Below are positions 1 to 8,650 of a stretch of 59,992 nucleotides of DNA, piece after piece. A program made the position numbers and the translations under genes. The notes below the pieces were generated by a model. The model saw only the letters and a list, made by a program, of their open reading frames with translations. It searched no databases and had not been told where the DNA came from. This DNA is from Clostridium sp. (GTDB lineage: Bacteria > Bacillota > Clostridia > Clostridiales > Clostridiaceae). The stretch lies in assembly GCA_022767515.1 (NCBI GenBank), contig JALENK010000019.1:1-59992 (forward strand), given 5' to 3'. Numbering within the stretch: position 1 is the first letter of the stretch; every line of letters begins with the position of its first letter.

Positions 1-171
1 ACAAAAAGCTTTGCTTTTACGTGAATCGCTTTGTCGTTTACGTAGTATTATATCAAATGTTAGTAGTAATAGATTTTCTATTATCAAAGCAGATACGTTG
101 AAAAAGGAATGAAACCTAAAGTTTTATATATTTTTTTATAAACTTTTATAAGTTTTCAGTAACGGGATTTT
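1..171. other. Left-edge intergenic region, possible divergent leader
   Basis: No gene is supported here. Two imperfect copies of a unit of about 20 nt lie side by side (roughly 8-24 and 28-44, sharing GCTTTG...TTTACGT). A perfect small hairpin, AAAAGC-TTT-GCTTTT, sits at 4-18. On the minus strand 58-47 reads TTTGATATAAT, an extended -10 of the TGnTATAAT type, pointing out of the window. The same TTTGATATAATACTAC string occurs in the prmA promoter. I infer a leftward promoter and leader for a gene beyond the edge; there is no clear -35. Confidence 0.3.
47..58 (-). promoter_or_regulatory. Possible leftward extended -10 promoter
   Basis: The minus strand reads TTTGATATAAT (TG-A-TATAAT) with no recognisable -35. 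Its resemblance to the prmA promoter supports it. The gene it would serve lies outside the window. Confidence 0.3.
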
Positions 172-609
172 ATGTTTTTAAATGAATTAAACCAAAAAGA
201 GTCAGAAGCATTTGTTAATCTAGTAAAGCAATTAGCTATGGTAGATAATGATTTTGCAAAGTCAGAACAAGAATTAGTTGCAGATTATATTGAAGAATTA
301 GGGGTAGATGAATCTAAGGTTGCTATACTTGATAATGATACTGCTATTTCTATGTTAAAGGACAGTACAGAAAGAATTAAAAATATTATTTATTTAGAAT
401 TAGTAGGTCTAGCATTAATTGATGGAAAATATTTAGATGAAGAAGTAGACTTTTTAGAAAAGGTAGCTCTTGAATTAAATATTGCAAGACATAAAAGAAT
501 AGCATTTGCTAATTTCTATATGAATTTTAAGGATATATATGATTTTACAGTTGTAGATTCAGATAGTAAGTTAGAATTAATAAAGAAACAAGTAGAAGCA
601 ATTATATAA
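172..609 (+). CDS. TerB-like protein of unknown function
   Basis: A 145-residue soluble, all-helical acidic protein. It looks like the tellurite-resistance TerB fold: two similar halves, each with a hydrophobic helix followed by an acidic D-G/N-D-x-x-E segment (around residues 20-35 and 78-95, ALIDGKYLDEEVDFLEK). TerB-type domains bind metal through such acidic residues, but the role of stand-alone copies is not known. The start has only a weak upstream GGGA. The gene stands alone: hemW follows after a strong terminator. lepA, which often precedes hemW in Firmicutes, is not here. The family call is by pattern only. Confidence 0.55.
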   Translation: MFLNELNQKESEAFVNLVKQLAMVDNDFAKSEQELVADYIEELGVDESKVAILDNDTAISMLKDSTERIKNIIYLELVGLALIDGKYLDEEVDFLEKVALELNIARHKRIAFANFYMNFKDIYDFTVVDSDSKLELIKKQVEAII

Positions 610-622
610 GTTGTATTTTTAT

Positions 623-652
623 AGGGGGATGAACATATCCCCTTATTTTTTT
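623..652 (+). terminator. Rho-independent terminator after the TerB-like gene
   Basis: GGGGAT (625-630) pairs with ATCCCC (637-642) across a 6-nt loop, extended by a wobble pair and an A-T pair, and is followed by ATTTTTTT. It separates the TerB-like gene from hemW. Confidence 0.8.
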
Positions 653-668
653 AATGTGGAGAGAAGAA

Positions 669-1793
669 ATGAAAGAAATAAGTTTATATGTACATATACC
701 ATTTTGTAAACAAAAATGTTTATATTGTGATTTTCCTTCTTATTCAGGAAAAGAAAAAATGATGAATAAATATATAGATGCTTTGATTACGGAAATAAAA
801 CAAAAATGTAGAAAAGTTAAAATCAAATCTCTTTTTATAGGTGGTGGGACACCATCTTATTTAGAAAATGATAATTTAGAAAAATTGCTAAAAGAACTAA
901 ATAAGTTAGATTATATTCAAAATGCAGAAAAGACAATTGAATGTAATCCCAAAACAGTAGATATAGAGAAACTTAAAATTATTAAAGAATATGGAATTAA
1001 TAGAATAAGTTTTGGACTTCAATCAGCGGACGATAAATTATTAAAAAGTATTGGAAGAATACATAATTATAATGAATTTGTGAAAAACTATTATGAGGCT
1101 AGAGATATTGGATTTAATAATATTAACATAGATGTTATGTTTGGTCTTCCAAATCAAAAGGTTTCTGATTATATTGATACACTAAATAAGATTATTGTTC
1201 TAAAGCCAGAGCATATATCTGCTTACAGCTTGATTTTAGAGGAGGGTACACCTTTATATGAATTTGATTTAAAGAAGCAATTAAATCTGCCAAGTGAAGA
1301 TGAAGAAAGAAATATGTATCATAAAGGAAAAGAGATATTAGAAAAAGCAGGCTTTCATCAATATGAGATTTCAAATTATGCAAAAGAGGGCAGAGAGTGT
1401 AGACATAATATAGTTTATTGGAGATGTGAGGAGTATTTTGGGGTAGGCGCATCAGCAAGTTCTTATTATGATAATAAGCGAATCAAAAATTTAGATAATA
1501 TTGAAGAATACATAAATAATATAAATTTAGGAAAGTCAGTTTCTGAAATAGAAAATATTAATACTGTAAAGGATAATATCGAAGAATTTATGTTTATGGG
1601 GCTTAGGATGATAAGTGGAATTTCAGAAAAAGAATTTTTTGATAGATTTAAAAAGGATATAGATAGTATATATAAGACTGTTATAGATAAAAATATAGAA
1701 AATGGTCTGCTTGTTAGAGAAGCTGGAAGGGTGTATTTAACTTCTAAAGGAATTGAATTATCAAATTATGTTATGAGTGATATGATTTTATAA
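669..1793 (+). CDS. hemW: Heme chaperone HemW (radical SAM)
   Basis: A 374-residue radical SAM protein of the HemN/HemW group. The 4Fe-4S cluster motif CxxxCxxC is at C13, C17 and C20 (FCKQKCLYCDF). GGGTPSYL, the SAM-binding glycine motif, follows at about residues 57-64, and a HemN C-terminal domain ends the protein. Length and the CxxxCxxC spacing fit HemW, the heme-trafficking chaperone, rather than coproporphyrinogen dehydrogenase HemN, which has an extra N-terminal extension. The ATG at 669 is preferred to the one at 654 because GGAGAG (658-663) lies 5 nt upstream. In many Firmicutes hemW directly precedes hrcA, as here. Confidence 0.9.
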   Translation: MKEISLYVHIPFCKQKCLYCDFPSYSGKEKMMNKYIDALITEIKQKCRKVKIKSLFIGGGTPSYLENDNLEKLLKELNKLDYIQNAEKTIECNPKTVDIEKLKIIKEYGINRISFGLQSADDKLLKSIGRIHNYNEFVKNYYEARDIGFNNINIDVMFGLPNQKVSDYIDTLNKIIVLKPEHISAYSLILEEGTPLYEFDLKKQLNLPSEDEERNMYHKGKEILEKAGFHQYEISNYAKEGRECRHNIVYWRCEEYFGVGASASSYYDNKRIKNLDNIEEYINNINLGKSVSEIENINTVKDNIEEFMFMGLRMISGISEKEFFDRFKKDIDSIYKTVIDKNIENGLLVREAGRVYLTSKGIELSNYVMSDMIL

Positions 1794-1822
1794 AAAATTA
1801 GTAGAAATTTAATAAAAATATA

Positions 1823-1851
1823 TTGACAAAATATAAAAGAAAGAATATATT
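1823..1851 (+). promoter_or_regulatory. Sigma-A promoter of the hrcA-dnaK operon
   Basis: TTGACA (1823-1828), a 17-bp spacer and TATATT (1846-1851). The predicted start point falls just before or at the CIRCE operator, so HrcA bound there would block initiation. Confidence 0.85.
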
Positions 1852-1864
1852 TATATCATAGTCA

Positions 1865-1891
1865 TTAGCACTCGATAATAGTGAGTGCTAA
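1865..1891 (+). promoter_or_regulatory. CIRCE operator (HrcA-binding site)
   Basis: A perfect inverted repeat, TTAGCACTC (1865-1873), 9-nt spacer, GAGTGCTAA (1883-1891). This matches the CIRCE consensus exactly. It indicates HrcA autoregulation and heat-shock control of hrcA-grpE-dnaK-dnaJ. Confidence 0.97.
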
Positions 1892-1908
1892 TAAAACGGG
1901 GTGAGGTT

Positions 1909-2943
1909 ATGACTATAGATCAGAGAAAAATTAAAATCTTAGAAGCTATAATTAATGATTATATTAATACTGGTGAGCCGGTAGGTTCAAGAACAATTGC
2001 AAAAAAGTATGATTTAGGTGTAGGTTCTGCGACAATAAGAAATGAAATGTCTGATTTAGAGGACATGGGATATTTAGAGCAACCTCATACCTCAGCTGGA
2101 AGAGTTCCATCTAGCAAGGGTTACAGATTATATGTGGATAATTTAATGAAACAATGTAGCCTGACTGATGAAGAAGAAATTCATATTAAGAAGCATTTAA
2201 TTGATTGTGCTATGTTAGAAGTAGATAAGATTGTTAAAGAAGCAAGTACACTGCTTTCAGAACTTACTAACTTAACTTGTATTGTTGAAACACCATCAGT
2301 TAAAAAGAGTATATTGAAGTCGGTTCAATTTATTAAAGTGGATGAACATACTTTAGTATCAGTCATTATTCCAGATAAGGGAGAAATCAAAAATCATAGA
2401 TTTAGATTGGATAAGATGCCTGCTGAAGAGGAAATAATGGCAATCAATAAATGTATTAATGCTAGATTAGTAAATCTAAACGTTGAAGACATAAATCTTG
2501 AAGTTATTAATAATTTAAAGAGTGACTTTAATGGATATGATGAATTATTTAATCAGATTGTTCCAGCTTTATATGAAACATTAAAGCAAAAAAAATCTAC
2601 AGATATTATTATGGAGGGTACTACTAATATTTTAAATTATCCAGAGTACAATGATATAAATAGTGCTAAGGAAATATTAAATCTTCTATATAATAAAGAT
2701 TGTATGATTGAGTTAATAGAGCCTAAAGGTGATATTACAATAAAAATTGGTGATGAAAATTATATTCCAGAAGCAAAGAATTGTAGCATTATTTCAACTG
2801 AATATTCAATTGGTGGGACACCGCTTGGAAGGATTGGACTTATAGGACCAAGAAGAATAAACTATGCAAAAGTAATAGCAATACTTACTCAAGTTATGAA
2901 AGAACTTAATCAAATGCTTAATGGAAATAATAAATATAAATAG
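1909..2943 (+). CDS. hrcA: Heat-inducible transcription repressor HrcA
   Basis: A 344-residue repressor of class I heat-shock genes. An N-terminal winged helix covers about residues 1-75 ([20 protein letters not shown] and [20 protein letters not shown]). A GAF-like inserted domain and a C-terminal dimerisation part ending in [15 protein letters not shown] follow. The start is the ATG at 1909 behind GGGGTGAGG; an in-frame ATG at 1885 lies inside the CIRCE element and cannot be the start. HrcA needs GroEL to fold and binds the CIRCE site 18 nt upstream of its own gene, giving feedback control of the operon. Confidence 0.96.
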   Translation: MTIDQRKIKILEAIINDYINTGEPVGSRTIAKKYDLGVGSATIRNEMSDLEDMGYLEQPHTSAGRVPSSKGYRLYVDNLMKQCSLTDEEEIHIKKHLIDCAMLEVDKIVKEASTLLSELTNLTCIVETPSVKKSILKSVQFIKVDEHTLVSVIIPDKGEIKNHRFRLDKMPAEEEIMAINKCINARLVNLNVEDINLEVINNLKSDFNGYDELFNQIVPALYETLKQKKSTDIIMEGTTNILNYPEYNDINSAKEILNLLYNKDCMIELIEPKGDITIKIGDENYIPEAKNCSIISTEYSIGGTPLGRIGLIGPRRINYAKVIAILTQVMKELNQMLNGNNKYK

Positions 2944-2962
2944 TATGAGAAGAGGTGTAAAC

Positions 2963-3565
2963 TTGATTATTGATGAAAATAACCCAAAGGATATAGATGA
3001 AGAAGTAAAAGAAGAAGTTTCAGAGGAGGTTTTAGAAGAAACGGAACAAGTAGAAGATACACAAGAAGTTCAAGAAGATAATACAATAGAGATTGATAAG
3101 GATGAACTTGCTATGTTAAGAAAGAAAAAAGATGAATTAACTAAAGCTATTAATGAAAGAGATGCTTTAAAGGAAAGATTAGTAAGACTTACAGCAGAAT
3201 ATGAAAACTATAGAAAGAGAACAACAAAGGAAAAAGACGAAATATATACTAATGCTTGTTATGATATCTTAAAAGAAGTTTTACCAGTTGCAGATAATTT
3301 AGAAAGAGCAATAGCAGCTGAAGGAAGCTATGAGGATCTTAAAAAAGGTATAGAAATGACTGTTAAGGGTTTAAATTCTGCCTTCGAAAAATTAGGTGTT
3401 GAAGAAATTGATGCAACAGGTGAATTTGATCCTAATCTACATCAAGCAGTAATGCATGTTGAAGATGAAAACTTTGATAAGAATCAAATTGCAGAAGTCT
3501 TTATGAAAGGCTATAAGAGAGGCGACAAAGTAATAAGATATACAGTTGTAAAGGTCGCTAATTAA
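2963..3565 (+). CDS. grpE: Nucleotide exchange factor GrpE
   Basis: About 200 residues. A very acidic N-terminal tail (runs of E and D to about residue 45) leads into a long coiled coil (LAMLRKKKDELTKAINERDA). The GrpE core YENYRKRTTKEKDE, LPVADNLERAI and the C-terminal beta domain (HQAVMHVED, GYKRGDKVIRYTVVKVAN) follow. GrpE releases ADP from DnaK. The start is a choice: TTG at 2963 has AGAGGTG 5 nt upstream, while in-frame ATGs at 2921 (inside hrcA) and 2945 lack a ribosome site. I prefer TTG 2963. Confidence 0.92.
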   Translation: MIIDENNPKDIDEEVKEEVSEEVLEETEQVEDTQEVQEDNTIEIDKDELAMLRKKKDELTKAINERDALKERLVRLTAEYENYRKRTTKEKDEIYTNACYDILKEVLPVADNLERAIAAEGSYEDLKKGIEMTVKGLNSAFEKLGVEEIDATGEFDPNLHQAVMHVEDENFDKNQIAEVFMKGYKRGDKVIRYTVVKVAN

Positions 3566-3615
3566 TAAGTGAAAATTTAAGTTTTGAATATACAAAAAAT
3601 TAGGAGGAAATTAAA

Positions 3616-5451
3616 ATGGCAAAAATTATAGGTATTGATTTAGGTACAACAAACTCATGTGTAGCAGTAATGGAAGGTGGAGAACCAACTGTTATTACAA
3701 ATTCAGAAGGTGCAAGAACTACTCCTTCAGTAGTTTCATTCCAAGCAGATGGTGAAAGATTAGTAGGTCAAGTTGCTAAAAGACAGGCAATTACAAATCC
3801 AGATAAGACAATAATTTCAATTAAGAGAGAAATGGGAACAGGGCATAAGACAAGAATTGACGATAAGGAATATTCACCACAAGAAATATCAGCAATGATA
3901 CTTCAAAAAATTAAAAAGGATGCAGAAAGCTATTTAGGAGAAACTGTTACTCAAGCAGTTATTACAGTTCCAGCATACTTTAATGATGCTCAAAGACAAG
4001 CAACTAAGGATGCAGGTAAGATTGCAGGATTAGAAGTTTTAAGAATAATCAATGAACCAACAGCTGCATCACTTGCATATGGACTTGATAAGACAGAAGA
4101 AAACGAAAAGATATTTGTATATGACCTTGGTGGAGGAACATTCGATGTATCTATCCTAGAACTTGGTGATGGAGTATTTGAAGTACTTGCAACAAATGGT
4201 GATACAAGACTTGGTGGAGATGACTTTGACCAAAAAATTATGGATTATATAGCAGATACATTCAAAGCTGAAAATGGTATAGATTTAAGACAAGACAAGA
4301 TGGCTCTTCAAAGATTAAAGGAAGCAGCAGAAAAAGCTAAGATAGAATTATCATCTTCAACTCAAACAAATATAAACTTACCATTCATTACAGCTGATGC
4401 AACAGGTCCAAAGCACATTGACTTAACATTAACAAGAGCTAAATTTAATGAATTAACAGCAGATTTAGTTCAAAGATCAATCGAACCAATGAAGAAGGCT
4501 TTAGCAGATGCAAATCTTTCAGTTAGCGATATTGATAAAGTAATATTAGTTGGTGGTTCTACAAGAATCCCAGCAGTAGTAGAAGAAGTTAAGAAATTTA
4601 CAGGAAAAGAACCTTCAAAGGGAGTTAATCCAGATGAATGTGTTGCTGTTGGTGCAGCTATTCAAGCAGGTGTATTAACTGGTGAAGTTAAGGATGTAGT
4701 ATTATTAGATGTAACACCATTAACATTAGGTATTGAAACAGCAGGTGGAATTTCAACTCCATTAATAGAAAGAAATACAACTATTCCAGTTAGAAAGAGT
4801 CAAATATTCTCAACATATGCTGATAATCAAACAGCAGTTGATATTAATGTATTACAAGGTGAAAGACAAATGGCTGTGGACAATAAGAGCCTTGGAAGAT
4901 TCAACCTTTCAGGAATTGCACCAGCTCCAAGAGGAATTCCTCAAATCGAAGTTACATTTGATATTGATGCAAATGGTATAGTTAAGGTTTCAGCTGTAGA
5001 TAAGGGAACTGGAAAAGAAGCTAATATTACAATTACAGCATCAACAAACTTAAGTGATGAAGAAGTTCAAAAGGCTGTAGATGAAGCTGCTAAGTATGCA
5101 GAAGAAGATAAGAAGAGAAAAGAAGCTATAGAAACTAAGAACCAAGCAGAACAAACAATATTCCAAGTTGAAAAAGCATTAAAGGATGCAGGAGATAAGG
5201 TTACTCCAGAAGAAAAAGCAAATGTTGAAGCTAAGCTAGAAGCATTAAAGAATGTTCAAAATTCTGATGATATTGAAGCAATTAAGAAGGCAATTGAAGA
5301 AGTAAATCAATCATTCTATTCAATAGCTGAAAAAATGTATCAACAACAAGCTGCTCAAGACCCAAATATGGGAGCACAAGGTGCAGCAAATGAAGGTCCA
5401 AAGGATGACAATGTTGTAGATGCAGATTTTAAGGTTGATGAAGATAAATAA
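3616..5451 (+). CDS. dnaK: Molecular chaperone DnaK (Hsp70)
   Basis: A 611-residue Hsp70. The ATPase domain opens with [13 protein letters not shown] (residues 5-17). [15 protein letters not shown], the phosphate loop [12 protein letters not shown] and the GGSTRIPAV signature follow. The substrate domain follows the [16 protein letters not shown] linker, and a helical lid and acidic, Q/A-rich tail end the protein. As in other Gram-positives, the ATPase domain lacks the loop present in proteobacterial DnaK. A strong AGGAGG lies upstream. Third gene of the CIRCE operon. Confidence 0.98.
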   Translation: MAKIIGIDLGTTNSCVAVMEGGEPTVITNSEGARTTPSVVSFQADGERLVGQVAKRQAITNPDKTIISIKREMGTGHKTRIDDKEYSPQEISAMILQKIKKDAESYLGETVTQAVITVPAYFNDAQRQATKDAGKIAGLEVLRIINEPTAASLAYGLDKTEENEKIFVYDLGGGTFDVSILELGDGVFEVLATNGDTRLGGDDFDQKIMDYIADTFKAENGIDLRQDKMALQRLKEAAEKAKIELSSSTQTNINLPFITADATGPKHIDLTLTRAKFNELTADLVQRSIEPMKKALADANLSVSDIDKVILVGGSTRIPAVVEEVKKFTGKEPSKGVNPDECVAVGAAIQAGVLTGEVKDVVLLDVTPLTLGIETAGGISTPLIERNTTIPVRKSQIFSTYADNQTAVDINVLQGERQMAVDNKSLGRFNLSGIAPAPRGIPQIEVTFDIDANGIVKVSAVDKGTGKEANITITASTNLSDEEVQKAVDEAAKYAEEDKKRKEAIETKNQAEQTIFQVEKALKDAGDKVTPEEKANVEAKLEALKNVQNSDDIEAIKKAIEEVNQSFYSIAEKMYQQQAAQDPNMGAQGAANEGPKDDNVVDADFKVDEDK

Positions 5452-5482
5452 TTGTAAGAATATATAAGTATATGTATAATAT

Positions 5483-5515
5483 AAAAGGGAAGGCAGAATA
5501 TTAGTCTTCCCTTTT
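5483..5515 (+). terminator. Perfect 10-bp hairpin between dnaK and dnaJ
   Basis: AAAAGGGAAG (5483-5492) pairs with CTTCCCTTTT (5506-5515) over a 13-nt loop. There is no U-tract after it beyond the stem's own T4, so it is more likely a partial attenuator or mRNA-stabilising or processing element that lowers dnaJ expression relative to dnaK than a full stop. Confidence 0.6.
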
Positions 5516-5550
5516 GTAAGATTAACTAATATTTAGGTGGTGCAAATATA

Positions 5551-6669
5551 ATGGCAAGTAAAGATTATTATGAAATTCTAGGACTAAAAAAGGGTGCTAG
5601 TGATGATGAAATAAAAAGAGCATTCAGAAAATTAGCCGTAAAATACCATCCAGATAAGAACCAAGGTAATAAAGAGGCGGAGGAAAAATTTAAAGAGATT
5701 AATGAAGCATATCAAGTGTTATCTGATCCTCAAAAGAAGTCTAATTATGATAGATTTGGTTCGGCAGATGGAGCTGGATTTGGAGGCGGAGGCTTCAGTG
5801 GCGGAGGTTTTGACTTCTCTGGAATGGGAGGATTTGGAGATATCTTTGAGACCTTCTTTGGAGGTGGTTCTTCAAGCTCTGCTAGAAGAAATGGACCTAT
5901 ACCAGGAAATGATTTAGAATATACATTAAATTTAACATTTGAAGAAGCAGTTTTTGGTTGTGAAAAGGAAATTTCAATAACTAGAAGTGAAAACTGTGAG
6001 ACTTGTAAAGGAACAGGAGCAGAACCAGGAACAAGTCCAATAACTTGTCCTAAGTGTAACGGTTCAGGACATATTCAGGTACAAAGACAAACAATCCTTG
6101 GAAGTATGGTAAGTACTCAAACTTGTGATGCTTGTGGAGGTTCTGGAAAGAAGATTGAAAAACCTTGTCATGATTGTCATGGAAAAGGTAGTGTTAGAAA
6201 GAACAGAAAGATAACAGTTAAGATACCAGCAGGTGTTGATACAGGAAATATTATGCCACTTAGGGGACAAGGTGAGCATGGTAAAAATGGTGGTCAACCG
6301 GGTACTTTATATGTAAAGATTAGAGTGGCACCTTCAAAGCAATTTAAGAGACAAGATAGTGATATTTATATGGAAATGCATATATCTATGGGAAAGGCTG
6401 CTTTAGGTACAGAAGTATCTGTTCCAACAATTGATGGAGATGTTAAATATACTATTCCAGAAGGAACACAATCAGGTACAACATTTAGATTGAAAGGAAA
6501 AGGGGTTCAAAAGGTTAATTCAAATTCTAGGGGGGACCAATATGTTAAGGTAATAGTTGATACTCCTAAGAACTTAAATTCTAAACAAAAGATTGCTCTT
6601 CAGGAATTTATGGAGACTTTAGGTGAAGAAGTTGAAGGGACTGTAAAGAAAAAAAGGTTTTTTAAATAA
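5551..6669 (+). CDS. dnaJ: Chaperone DnaJ (Hsp40)
   Basis: A 372-residue type I J-protein. The J domain has HPD at 33-35. A Gly/Phe-rich linker spans about residues 68-115 ([19 protein letters not shown]). Four CxxCxGxG zinc motifs lie at about residues 149-215 ([32 protein letters not shown]), and a C-terminal substrate-binding domain follows. It delivers substrates to DnaK and triggers ATP hydrolysis. Start ATG 5551 behind AGGTGG. Last gene of the heat-shock operon; a strong terminator lies downstream. Confidence 0.97.
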   Translation: MASKDYYEILGLKKGASDDEIKRAFRKLAVKYHPDKNQGNKEAEEKFKEINEAYQVLSDPQKKSNYDRFGSADGAGFGGGGFSGGGFDFSGMGGFGDIFETFFGGGSSSSARRNGPIPGNDLEYTLNLTFEEAVFGCEKEISITRSENCETCKGTGAEPGTSPITCPKCNGSGHIQVQRQTILGSMVSTQTCDACGGSGKKIEKPCHDCHGKGSVRKNRKITVKIPAGVDTGNIMPLRGQGEHGKNGGQPGTLYVKIRVAPSKQFKRQDSDIYMEMHISMGKAALGTEVSVPTIDGDVKYTIPEGTQSGTTFRLKGKGVQKVNSNSRGDQYVKVIVDTPKNLNSKQKIALQEFMETLGEEVEGTVKKKRFFK

Positions 6670-6797
6670 AAACAAATAAATGTTTTCAAAATGTTCATAT
6701 TTTGTACATTGTTATTTAATAATTGTAGTATATAATAAATTTTGTAAGATAAATGATTAATATTTTACCCCTTATATATTAAACATTATTATGTTTG

Positions 6798-6837
6798 CCA
6801 GTGAATTTATACCCCCCTATAAATTCACTGGTTTTTT
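6798..6837 (+). terminator. Strong terminator of the heat-shock operon, C6 loop
   Basis: CCAGTGAATTTATA (6798-6811) pairs perfectly with TATAAATTCACTGG (6818-6831) around a loop made only of six cytosines, followed by TTTTTT. It ends the hrcA-dnaJ transcript. Confidence 0.92.
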
Positions 6838-6857
6838 CTTTATTTTTATAAAAAGTT

Positions 6858-6866
6858 TGATATAAT
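6858..6866 (+). promoter_or_regulatory. Extended -10 promoter of prmA
   Basis: TGA-TATAAT (6858-6866) is an extended -10; the -35 region is poor. The predicted start is near 6873, so the prmA operon would be transcribed independently of dnaJ. Confidence 0.6.
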
Positions 6867-6874
6867 ACTACTAT

Positions 6875-6905
6875 AAGCACTGTCGCTTTATGATTAGTGC
6901 TTTTC
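6875..6905 (+). promoter_or_regulatory. 5'-end hairpin in the prmA leader
   Basis: AAGCACT (6875-6881) pairs with AGTGCTT (6896-6902), followed by TTCTATTT. It begins about 2 nt after the predicted start point. It could be a leader attenuator or a 5'-end stabilising stem. Confidence 0.45.
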
Positions 6906-6943
6906 TATTTGTTATAGATTATGGAAAGGATTGATATATAGAA

Positions 6944-7885
6944 ATGGAAGGAACTTGGATTGAAGTTAGGGTATCTACAAAAAGTGAGGCATTAGAGGCT
7001 GTAGAGGGTATATTTTACATGCTAGATTGCAAGGGTGTAGCAGTAGAGGACCCAGAAGACGTATTAGGAAGAGAACAAGGACCATTAACTTGGGATTTTG
7101 CAGATATAAATGTATTAGAACATAAAGGAAAATGTGCTATGGTAAAGGCATATTTTGCAGAAGAAGATAATATGGATGAAGTTATAGCTTATGTTAATGA
7201 AAAGCTAGATGAGATAAGAAAGCTTGGTATTGATGTAGGAGAAGGAAAGATTGAATGCGAAACAATGCATGAGGAAGATTGGGCTAATAACTGGAAGAAG
7301 TATTATAAACCAACAAAAGTAGGAGAAAAAATTGTTGTTAAGCCAATTTGGGAGGAATATGAACCAAAAGCTGAAGAGCTTGTTATAGAATTAGATCCTG
7401 GAATGGCATTTGGGACAGGTGAGCATGAAACTACAAGAATGTGTATTCAAGCTTTAGAAAAATATGTGAGTAAGGATAGTATTGTGTTTGATGTTGGTTG
7501 TGGTTCTGGAATACTTTCAATAGCAGCAGCACTTCTTGGTGCAAAGAAAGCTGTAGGAGTGGACTTAGATCCAGTTGCAGTCGAGTCTGCAAATGAGAAT
7601 TTAAAGTTTAATAAGCTTGATAATATTGAAATATTACATGGAAATTTATTAGATGTAATTGATGGAAAAGCTGATATAGTTGTAGCCAATATTATAGCTG
7701 AGGTTATATGTATATTAACAGGAGATGTTAGTAAGGCACTTAATAAGGGTGGATATTTTATTACATCAGGAATAATTCACGATAGAGTGGATATGGTTTT
7801 AAATAAACTTGAAGAATGTGGCTTTGAAGTTGTTAAAGTAAATAAAGATGGTGAATGGAATTGCATTATTGCAAAATTAAAATAG
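6944..7885 (+). CDS. prmA: Ribosomal protein L11 methyltransferase
   Basis: A 313-residue class I SAM-dependent methyltransferase that trimethylates L11. The N-terminal substrate-recognition domain (MEGTWIEVRVSTKSEALEAV) is followed by a linker with WANNWKKYYKP. The SAM-binding core has PGMAFGTGEHETT and VFDVGCGSGILSIAA (about 179-193), and VVANIIAEVI is the catalytic-side motif. The position directly after dnaJ and before rsmE is the Firmicute order (yqeT-yqeU-yqeV). The possible ribosome site AAAGGA is rather far upstream (about 13 nt). Confidence 0.95.
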   Translation: MEGTWIEVRVSTKSEALEAVEGIFYMLDCKGVAVEDPEDVLGREQGPLTWDFADINVLEHKGKCAMVKAYFAEEDNMDEVIAYVNEKLDEIRKLGIDVGEGKIECETMHEEDWANNWKKYYKPTKVGEKIVVKPIWEEYEPKAEELVIELDPGMAFGTGEHETTRMCIQALEKYVSKDSIVFDVGCGSGILSIAAALLGAKKAVGVDLDPVAVESANENLKFNKLDNIEILHGNLLDVIDGKADIVVANIIAEVICILTGDVSKALNKGGYFITSGIIHDRVDMVLNKLEECGFEVVKVNKDGEWNCIIAKLK

Positions 7886-7897
7886 AGGAGATAAATT

Positions 7898-8650
7898 ATG
7901 CATAAATTTTTCACTCAGCCTGAATATATAAGTGACAAGGTGGCAAGGATAATAGGTGATGATGTAAAACATATTTATAAGGTTTTGAGACTTACTGAAG
8001 GAAGTGAGGTTATTGTAAATAATTCTCTTGGTAAAGAGTATTTATGTAAGATTTCATCTATAACAAAGACAGAAGTAGAATTTGATATATTAGAGGAAGT
8101 AGAAAAGAGTAATGAAAGCTCTATAGAAATAACATTATTTCAAGGTCTCCCTAAATCACAAAAGATGGATTTGATAGTTCAAAAGGGGACAGAACTTGGT
8201 GTTTTTAAGTTTGTACCTGTCATAACTGAAAGGGTAGATGTTAAGATTAAAGGTGAGTTTAAGAAACTTTCAAGACTTTCTAAGATTGCACTTGAGGCTG
8301 CTAAACAGAGCAAGAGAAGTATTATTCCAGAGGTTACTGAGCCTATAGAGTTTGATGATGCTATTAAATCTATTCAAAATATGGATTTATTCGTAGTGCC
8401 ATATGAAAATTCTCAAAATTATGGAATTAAGTCACTTATTAGAGAAATAAAACTTGATGAAATTAAAAAAGTAGGAATTATGATTGGACCTGAAGGTGGA
8501 TTTGAGGAAGTAGAAATAGAAGCATTAAAAAATAATGGGGCTAAAATTGTAACCTTAGGAAATAGAATTTTAAGAACTGAAACTGCAGGTTTTGTTGCAG
8601 CATCACTTATTCAATACGAATTAGGTGATTTAGGAGGTGTGGTAAGATGA
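7898..8650 (+). CDS. rsmE: 16S rRNA (uracil1498-N3)-methyltransferase
   Basis: A 250-residue SPOUT-class methyltransferase acting on U1498 of 16S rRNA. It has an N-terminal PUA-like domain (residues 1-70, HKFFTQPEYI) and a C-terminal trefoil-knot domain with GPEGGFEEVEIEAL (about 195-208) and LGNRILRTETAGFVA, the SAM-binding knot. AGAGGAG precedes the ATG. It overlaps mtaB by 4 nt, so the two are translationally coupled. Confidence 0.94.
   Translation: MHKFFTQPEYISDKVARIIGDDVKHIYKVLRLTEGSEVIVNNSLGKEYLCKISSITKTEVEFDILEEVEKSNESSIEITLFQGLPKSQKMDLIVQKGTELGVFKFVPVITERVDVKIKGEFKKLSRLSKIALEAAKQSKRSIIPEVTEPIEFDDAIKSIQNMDLFVVPYENSQNYGIKSLIREIKLDEIKKVGIMIGPEGGFEEVEIEALKNNGAKIVTLGNRILRTETAGFVAASLIQYELGDLGGVVR

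Noticed and set aside
2-112. Open frame at the left edge as the 3' end of a gene
   Set aside because: Only 36 codons, with composition unlike the neighbours, repeated DNA inside it, and a promoter-like string on the other strand.
1885-1908. Longer HrcA N-terminus from the ATG at 1885
   Set aside because: This ATG is not in the leader of a translated region: it overlaps the right arm of the CIRCE operator and has no ribosome site. The ATG at 1909 does.
5702-5917. Second frame inside dnaJ
   Set aside because: It spans the Gly/Phe-rich region, where repeated codons keep other frames open.
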